Of a stretch of DNA of 64,000 bases, positions 57,060 through 64,000 are shown one piece after another. The first letter of the stretch is position 1. Every line of letters starts with the position of its first letter. The stretch covers positions 1-64,000 of the forward strand of contig JAIYCR010000031.1 in NCBI GenBank assembly GCA_027487905.1, written 5' to 3'. Origin of the DNA: Rubrivivax sp. (GTDB lineage: Bacteria > Pseudomonadota > Gammaproteobacteria > Burkholderiales > Burkholderiaceae_C). Position numbers and translations under genes: made by a program. Under the pieces are notes generated by a model. It was given only the letters and a program-made list of their open reading frames with translations, had not been told where the DNA came from and ran no database searches.

Positions 57060-57431
57060 TCAGCGCGACCGTCCCTCGTACTTGATCAGCAGGTACACCG
57101 GCGCGATCAACTCGATTTCCTTGTTGTACGCGAAGCTCACGACGATCTTCTCGTTTTCCTTGGTGATGGCCAGATCGTTGCCGCCGATCGAGGTGATCGA
57201 GTATTCCACCTGCTTGCGCTTCTCGAAGGCCGCCCGGATTTCCGGCACCGTGTTGCCGCCCTCGGTGGCCACCACGTTCACCGAGCGCAGGATGGTGTAG
57301 TACTCGTTGACGGTGGGCGCTACCCGCATGGCAATCAGGGCGCCCATGGCGATGATCACGGCCCACAGCAGCAGGCCGAGCAGCGTGATGCCGCGCTGGG
57401 AGGCGAAGGGGGCGATGCGGTTTCTCATCAT
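57060..57431 (-). CDS. DUF4845 domain-containing protein
   Basis: A 123-residue protein with a pilin-like hydrophobic N-terminus (RGITLLGLLLWAVIIAMGAL) and a small periplasmic domain. It fits DUF4845, commonly found between lepB and rnc in betaproteobacteria. Two ATGs in tandem (57431 and 57428) could start it. Function unknown. Confidence 0.9.
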   Translation of the reverse strand: MMRNRIAPFASQRGITLLGLLLWAVIIAMGALIAMRVAPTVNEYYTILRSVNVVATEGGNTVPEIRAAFEKRKQVEYSITSIGGNDLAITKENEKIVVSFAYNKEIELIAPVYLLIKYEGRSR

Positions 57432-57467
57432 GGTGCAGGCTTTCCGGAAGGGGCCATGCGACGCGCT

Positions 57468-58435
57468 TCAGTGGAAGGCGCCGATGCGGCCGAGGTCGCC
57501 AAAGTTCATCCAGACGTAGAAGGCACGGCCGACGATGTTCTCGTCGGGCACGAAACCCCAGAAGCGCGAGTCCTGCGAGTTGTCGCGGTTGTCGCCCATC
57601 ACGAAGCTGTGGCCGGCCGGCACCTTGCAGGTCACGCCTTCGACGGTGTAGCGGCAGTTCTCGCGGAAGGGAAAGCGGGCCTGCTCGCCACCGAAGAACA
57701 CGGCGCGCTTGGGGTCGACCAGGATGCGGTGCTCCACGCTGCCCAGCTTCTCCTTGAACTGCGGCGCATAGCGCAGGCTGTCCTCGTCGTAGAAGTCGGG
57801 CAGGGCCTGCACCGGCACCGGCTGTCCGTTGATGGACAGGCGCTGGTTCAGATAGGCCACCTCGTCACCTGGCACGGCCACCACCCGCTTGATGTAGTCG
57901 ATGCGCGGATCGGACGGATAGCGGAACACCATCACGTCGCCGCGCTCGGGAACATTGTTCGGGACGACGAGCGTGTTCACCACCGGCAGGCGCACGCCGT
58001 AGTGGTACTTGTTCACGAGGATGAGGTCGCCCACGAGCAGGGTGGGCACCATCGAACCCGACGGGATCTTGAAAGGCTCGAAGAGGAAGGAGCGCAGCAG
58101 GAAGACGATGAGGATCACCGGGAAGAGCCCGGCGGTCCAGTCGAGCCACCAGGGCTGCGCGAGGATCTTCTGGCGTGCTTCGGTGACGTCGCTGTCCACG
58201 CGGGCAATGCCCTGGCGCGCGAGCTCGAGGCGGCGGGCCTCGGCCTGGGCGCTCAGCGTCTCCGCGGCCTTCAGGCGACGCGGCGCGAAATGCAGCCGCT
58301 CGGCCAGCCAGTAGGCGAGCGTGACCACCGTCAGCACGAACAGCAGCAGCGAGAAGTTGCCGCTCCAGTGGCCGAGGTACCAGCCACCCAGGTAGACCGC
58401 GAGGCACCCGAACAAGGCCCCTGTGAGTGCGCCCA

Positions 58436-58436
<1 letters not shown>
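57468..58436 (-). CDS. lepB: signal peptidase I
   Basis: A 322-residue leader peptidase. Two N-terminal helices (about 5-25 and 30-46) and a cytoplasmic coiled stretch precede the third helix and catalytic Ser128 (IPSGSMVPTL). The general base is Lys183 (YIKRVVAVPGDEV), and GDNRDNSQDSRFWG is the box E end. ATG 58436 overlaps the lepA stop (TGATG). It cleaves signal peptides of exported proteins. Confidence 0.96.
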
Positions 58437-60244
<1,808 letters not shown>

Positions 60245-60375
60245 GCGCGCTCAGTGAGGGGGCAGCGGCCCCGGCCGGGGCGCCCCGAGGGGGCTCGCGG
60301 CGGGGGCCGCTGCAGCAAGGGCCGCCGCCCGGTCGGGCCGGGGGCGACCAGCTCCGGAGAGCCTGTGCTGAGGAT

Positions 60376-60407
60376 AAAAAAAAGGCACGTCGAAGCGGTG
60401 ACGCGCC
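60376..60407 (-). terminator. rho-independent terminator after mucD / before lepA
   Basis: Stem GGCGCGTC (60407-60400) with GACGTGCC (60391-60384), 8-base loop and eight T residues (60383-60376) on the minus strand. The stem has one G-T pair and seven Watson-Crick pairs. It is about 270 bases after the mucD stop and 131 bases before lepA. Confidence 0.85.
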
Positions 60408-60440
60408 TTCCAACAGAACGTATGGCAACTGCTTGTTGGA
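60376..60440 (-). ncRNA. candidate 65-nt small RNA or lepA leader attenuator
   Basis: On the minus strand a first hairpin has perfect 7-bp arms TCCAACA (60440-60434) and TGTTGGA (60415-60409) around an 18-base loop. One base later comes an 8-bp terminator stem with eight T residues. A good -10 box, TACAAT (60451-60446), lies where transcription would begin at the first arm; the -35 is weak. No protein-coding signal fits. It may be an independent sRNA, the 3' end of the mucD transcript, or an attenuator for lepA. Confidence 0.5.
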
Positions 60441-60522
60441 CCTCCATTGTAGTCAAAAGCATTGCCCGCAACACCGCGCCAGGGTTCACTCCGGGCTCGT
60501 TGCCACCCCCCAACATGGGGTT

Positions 60523-60557
60523 TCATCCACAGCTTGTCCACAGCACCTTGTGGATGA
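60523..60557. promoter_or_regulatory. cluster of three DnaA-box-like 9-mers
   Basis: TCATCCACA (60523-60531), TTGTCCACA (60534-60542) and TGTGGATGA (60549-60557, the reverse complement of the first) each differ from TTATCCACA at one base. The outer two form a perfect 9-bp inverted repeat over 17 bases. They could be DnaA boxes or an RNA stem in the mucD 3' region. Confidence 0.4.
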
Positions 60558-60680
60558 CCTGGGGATGGTTTCAAAGCCACCGCCGGTCCGTTCGACGAAT
60601 GGAGCGATGGTCGTTCAGAGAGTGCCCATTGGTGGATGCGAACGGTGCAATTCAGGTTTGCACACACTCACTTCGTCGTC

Positions 60681-62264
60681 TCAGGGGCGCGCCTGGGGGC
60701 GAATGATGAAGTAGTTCGCCCACTCGCCGCGACGCGCCAGCACGCTCACCGGCTTGCTGCGGTCGAGCTTTCCCGCCGCCTGCTCGAACTGGCGCGCGCT
60801 CGTGATCTCCACGTTGTCGATGGCCAGCAGCACATCGCCTTCCTTCAGCCCGGCGCGGCCGGCCGCACCGTCGGCCGCTTCCACGCGAACGCCGTTGCGC
60901 AGGCGCATGTCGCGCTTCTGCGCGTCGCTGAGGTCGGCCACCGTCAGGCCCAGCGCGCCCACCGGCACGGCGGCGGGCTTGGCGGCCGGCGCTTCAGCCT
61001 GCCGGCGGGGCTTTTCCGGCTCGAACTCGGCCACCACCACGGTCAGCTCGCGCATCGCACCCGCCCGGAAGACCTGGATCGTCGAGCGCGTGCCCGGCTT
61101 GGTGGCGCCCACCACGCGCGGCAGCTCGCCCGACTTCTCGATGGTCTTGCCGTCGAAGCGGGTGATGACATCGCCCGGCTCCAGGCCCGCCTTCTCCGCC
61201 GGCCCACCCGCCTGCACGCTGCGCACCAGCGCGCCATAGGGTCGCCCCAGGCGGATGGACTCGGCCACTTCCTTGGTGACCTGGTCGATCTCCACGCCGA
61301 TGCGACCGCGGATGACGCGCCCGTTGGTGCGCAACTGGTCGGACACCCGCGTGGCTTCATCGATGGGGATGGCGAAGGAGATGCCCTGGAAGCCGCCCGA
61401 GCGGCTGTAGATCTGCGAATTGATGCCGATCACCTCGCCGCGCATGTTGATCAGCGGACCACCGGAGTTGCCCGGGTTGATGGCCACGTCGGTCTGGATG
61501 AAGGGCACCACGTCGCCGGGAATGTCGCGGCCCTTGGCGCTGACGATGCCGGCGGTGACCGTGTTCTCCAGGCCGAAGGGTGAGCCGATGGCCATCACCC
61601 ACTCGCCCACCTTGAGCCGGTTCACGTCGCCCAGGCGAACCGAGGGCAGGCCGGTGGCCTCGATCTTCACCACGGCAACGTCGGTCCGGCGGTCGGCCCC
61701 GACGATGCGGGCCTTGAATTCGCGCTTGTCGGTGAGCGTGACCAGCACCTCGTCGGCGCCGTCCACGACGTGGGCGTTGGTCATCACGAAACCGTCCGCA
61801 CTCAGGATGAAGCCGGAGCCGACGCCGCGCTGCTGCGGTTCGCCGTCCCCACCCCCGCCACCGCCGCCACCCCGTGGCGGCTGCGGCCCCTGCGGACCAC
61901 CGGGCATCGGAATGCCGAAGCGCCGGAACAGTTCGGCCAGTTCCTCGCTGCCCTCGGGCAGGCCGTTGCGGGCCTGTGCGCTGCTGCGCCGCTCGAGCGT
62001 GCGGATGTTGACCACCGAAGGCCCCACGCGCTCGACCAGTTCGGTGAAGTCGGGCAGGCCGCGCTCGACGGCGGCCGGCTGGGCCAGGGCGGGCGAGCCG
62101 GTGGCGCCCAGCATCAGCACCGCGACGACCGACGCCGCACTGGCCAGGCGCCGGGTGAGGCCCCGGTACAGGCGCCGCAGCCAATCGGGTTGCGCAGGCC
62201 CGGCGTCCGGAGCCGTCGATACGCTTTCGCAGGAGGCAAGGGGAAGGGCGGCTGAGGGTTGCAT
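60681..62264 (-). CDS. mucD: periplasmic serine endoprotease DegP/MucD-like
   Basis: A 527-residue HtrA-family protease/chaperone. After an N-terminal membrane signal (about 40-62, ending SPALAQP) come a Gly run (132-139), the trypsin-like domain with His165, Asp195 and Ser267 (TNAHVVD, RTDVAVV, GNSGGP) and two PDZ domains. It lies after rseA-rseB, as in the sigma-E (AlgU) envelope stress operon. ATG 62264 leaves a longer cytoplasmic start than usual. Confidence 0.95.
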   Translation of the reverse strand: MQPSAALPLASCESVSTAPDAGPAQPDWLRRLYRGLTRRLASAASVVAVLMLGATGSPALAQPAAVERGLPDFTELVERVGPSVVNIRTLERRSSAQARNGLPEGSEELAELFRRFGIPMPGGPQGPQPPRGGGGGGGGDGEPQQRGVGSGFILSADGFVMTNAHVVDGADEVLVTLTDKREFKARIVGADRRTDVAVVKIEATGLPSVRLGDVNRLKVGEWVMAIGSPFGLENTVTAGIVSAKGRDIPGDVVPFIQTDVAINPGNSGGPLINMRGEVIGINSQIYSRSGGFQGISFAIPIDEATRVSDQLRTNGRVIRGRIGVEIDQVTKEVAESIRLGRPYGALVRSVQAGGPAEKAGLEPGDVITRFDGKTIEKSGELPRVVGATKPGTRSTIQVFRAGAMRELTVVVAEFEPEKPRRQAEAPAAKPAAVPVGALGLTVADLSDAQKRDMRLRNGVRVEAADGAAGRAGLKEGDVLLAIDNVEITSARQFEQAAGKLDRSKPVSVLARRGEWANYFIIRPQARP

Positions 62265-62345
62265 GAGCGGGCTCGGAAGGAGGCGGTGGGCAGTGGGCGA
62301 AGAGCGTGGGGCTTCAGGCGTGACCCTCAGGCCACGGGGGAAGGA

Positions 62346-63494
62346 TCACGGCGACTTGCGCTGCACCGCATCCGCGAAATGCCGTGCCGTGCGGGCGGGG
62401 AGATCGCCGACGACGGTGACGCGGAAGCGGTCCCGGTGCTGCATCACGGTGGTGGTGGAGCCGGTCTGGAGCATGCCTGAGGGCGCGGCAGGGTCGCTGG
62501 CGTCCTCGATGAAGACTGACACGGACGCGAGGCCATCGGAGAACACCGCCTGCAGCACGCTCGGCCGCTCGGCGGGGGACGCCGGACCCGGTTGCAGGGC
62601 TCGCCGCACCGAGCTGAGCAGCCGGTAGCCCGCTGGCAGGGGGTCGATCCGCCAGCCCTCGGCTTGAAGCGTGGTGGGCTGCAGCGCCGAGGGCAGCGTC
62701 TGCCAGTTGTCGTTCTTCGCCTTCATGGCGGCCAGCACGCGGGCCGGCTGCGGCTTCACGCCGACGGACAGGTCGGTGAATGAAGCGGACGCCAGCACCT
62801 CGTCGCGTGGCCCCAGCACGTCCGAGCGCAGCAGCAGCCGGGTGGTGCTGTCCACCCACAGGCGGTGGCTGTAGCGCAGCTCGTCGCGCGCCTGGACGGA
62901 GACCACGTCGGCGTCGCGCCCCGCCACGCGGCCCTGCGTGACCGCTGCGACCCGGTAATGGTCGTCCAGCCGGGTGCCCGGTGGCGCCGCGGGGCTTGGG
63001 AAACCGCCCATCGGCGATCGTTGCTCGACCACGGTGACGCGCTCGCGCGGCCACACGGTGTGGACGGTGTCGTTGTGCCGCAGCACGATGCGCGGCGTGC
63101 CGTCCAGCGTCTCGATGCGCTCGTAGCTGTCGCGGCCCTGCCCGTAGTGGACGATGCGCGAACTGCTGGCCACCCCGTCGCCGGTGACGACATAGTGACC
63201 GCTGAAGCTGTATTGGGCGGCCGCGGCCCGGACCGCTGAGAGCCAGCCTTCCACGCCCGCCGTCACCGGCGCGGACCCCGCTGCAGTCCCCGATGCGGAG
63301 GCAGTCCCGGCAGGCGCCGCGGTGGTCGGCGCCCGGGCGGGTGTCGCCGCCTGTGCGGTCGGCGGTGCTGCCGAGGCCGTGCCGACGACGAGCAGCCCGA
63401 GGGCCACGAACCCGGCAGCCAGCGGCTTCCGCGCGCCGCGGCGGGCGCCTGGCAGGCGCCTCCCGGCGGGTCGCGCGGACATCGAGGCTTGCAT
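62346..63494 (-). CDS. rseB: sigma-E regulatory protein RseB/MucB
   Basis: A 382-residue periplasmic protein that binds and shields the anti-sigma factor RseA. A signal helix (LAAGFVALGLLVVGTASA) and an Ala/Thr-rich linker precede the MucB domains: WLSAVRAAAAQYSFSGHYVV, then YRLLSSVRRALQPG at the C-terminal domain. ATG 63494 overlaps the rseA stop by one base (TGATG). mucD follows after 81 bases. Confidence 0.92.
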   Translation of the reverse strand: MQASMSARPAGRRLPGARRGARKPLAAGFVALGLLVVGTASAAPPTAQAATPARAPTTAAPAGTASASGTAAGSAPVTAGVEGWLSAVRAAAAQYSFSGHYVVTGDGVASSSRIVHYGQGRDSYERIETLDGTPRIVLRHNDTVHTVWPRERVTVVEQRSPMGGFPSPAAPPGTRLDDHYRVAAVTQGRVAGRDADVVSVQARDELRYSHRLWVDSTTRLLLRSDVLGPRDEVLASASFTDLSVGVKPQPARVLAAMKAKNDNWQTLPSALQPTTLQAEGWRIDPLPAGYRLLSSVRRALQPGPASPAERPSVLQAVFSDGLASVSVFIEDASDPAAPSGMLQTGSTTTVMQHRDRFRVTVVGDLPARTARHFADAVQRKSP

Positions 63495-64000
63495 CAGCGG
63501 GCGGACGCGGCCGACGGGCCTTGCTGGGTCGCCGTGGGCAGCGACTGCCAGGAACCGGTGCCCAGCTGTCGGTGGGCGTCCAGGTAGGCGTCCAGGCGGG
63601 CGTCGCGGATCATCCGGCGGCCGTCGACCGTGCTGCCGGCGGCGGCCGGTGCGTTCGCCAGACCGCCTGCCACCCAGCCGACCGGCACGGTCTGCGGCCC
63701 GCCCGTCGCGGCGGAGGGCAGCAGTGCCGGCGCCGAGGGACCGCCGGCGAGGGCGCCATCCAGGCGGTCGCTGCCCGAAGGCTGCAGGGCCAGCAGCACC
63801 GCTGCGACGGCCGCGAAGCCGGCAGCCACCGCCGCACCCTGTGCCCACCGCGGGCGGCGGACACGGTTCGATGCGGCGGGAACCGGCAATGGGGCGTCGT
63901 CGTGCTGCGCGGACGAGCCTTGCGAGGAGATCACCGGCCCGGGCGCGAGCACCACCGGCTCCTGTGCCAGGCGTTGCCGGAGCTTCGCCAGGAAGCGGGC
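63494..64000 (-). CDS. rseA: anti-sigma-E factor RseA/MucA, C-terminal part
   Basis: The gene runs off the right edge, so its start is missing. The visible part begins ARFLAKLRQRLAQEP, passes through a single membrane helix (about GAAVAAGFAAVAAVLLAL) and ends in a periplasmic domain with RDARLDAYLDAHRQLG, the RseB-contact region typical of betaproteobacterial RseA. The frame reads through to base 64000, so the internal ATG at 63955 is not the start. The sigma factor gene should lie just beyond the window. Confidence 0.88.
   Translation of the reverse strand, partial: ARFLAKLRQRLAQEPVVLAPGPVISSQGSSAQHDDAPLPVPAASNRVRRPRWAQGAAVAAGFAAVAAVLLALQPSGSDRLDGALAGGPSAPALLPSAATGGPQTVPVGWVAGGLANAPAAAGSTVDGRRMIRDARLDAYLDAHRQLGTGSWQSLPTATQQGPSAASAR

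Noticed and set aside
60523-60557. Replication origin suggested by DnaA-like boxes.
   Set aside because: No dnaA, dnaN, gyrB or AT-rich unwinding stretch nearby; the boxes are kept only as a regulatory candidate.

Overview
The window is high-GC DNA from a betaproteobacterium. I place it in Burkholderiales, probably the Rubrivivax/Leptothrix/Methylibium side, by inference. The grounds are the form of the 5S rRNA, the conserved blocks rseA-rseB-mucD-lepA-lepB-rnc-era-recO-pdxJ-acpS-nagZ and rne/rluC-HAD-Rieske-sppA, and a complete urt urea transporter near a urease locus. No taxon search was possible.

Layout. 1-438: 3' end of a 23S rRNA gene, a 5S gene and a strong terminator. 604-6313: fadD, an uncharacterised FFxxELYG protein, and a divergent Tat-small-subunit / GMC oxidoreductase / lipase set. 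6259-8955: aromatic amino acid catabolism (phhA, hppD) with a divergent Lrp-type regulator. 8980-17888: HDOD protein, fatty acid desaturase, AMP nucleosidase, BASS transporter, a second acyl-CoA synthetase, the DUF883/YqjE/YqjK envelope trio and a FAH-family protein. 17943-29335, all on the minus strand: a transporter-histidine kinase fusion, a LuxR-type response regulator, a histidine phosphatase and urtABCDE. 29521-32065: an RlmN-like radical SAM protein, an orphan LysR regulator and the scar of a deleted operon. 32269-43567: a urease locus (ureA, a small membrane protein, ureB, ureC, ureE, ureF, yegD-like hsp70, ureG). It is split by about 5 kb of accessory DNA carrying a PIN toxin with a shortened antitoxin, a degenerate copy of the ureC 3' end, a brnT-brnA module, two hydrolases, an RHH protein and a DUF2784 membrane protein. 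No ureD is present. 43607-53600: psd, sppA, Rieske, HAD, rluC, rne with a long leader, nagZ, acpS. 53604-64000: pdxJ, recO, era, rnc, DUF4845, lepB, lepA, a candidate small RNA, mucD, rseB and the start-less end of rseA.

How it fits together. The likely logic of the middle of the window is urea use. UrtABCDE imports urea, UreABC with UreEFG (UreD must come from elsewhere) hydrolyses it, and a kinase whose sensor is an NCS1-type permease sits directly upstream of the importer with its response regulator. A perfect 9+9 bp inverted repeat lies upstream of urtA and is a natural candidate site for that regulator. This sensor/transport/hydrolysis arrangement is the most interesting system here; the ligand and the regulatory link are inference.

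Other points of interest are the ureC 3' remnant fused to the antitoxin reading frame, an apparently leaderless brnT promoter, a 65-nt two-hairpin RNA candidate between mucD and lepA, and three DnaA-box-like 9-mers beside it. Two gene-free stretches exceed 300 bases: 47690-48405 (rne leader) and 60245-60680 (RNA candidate plus DnaA-like boxes).
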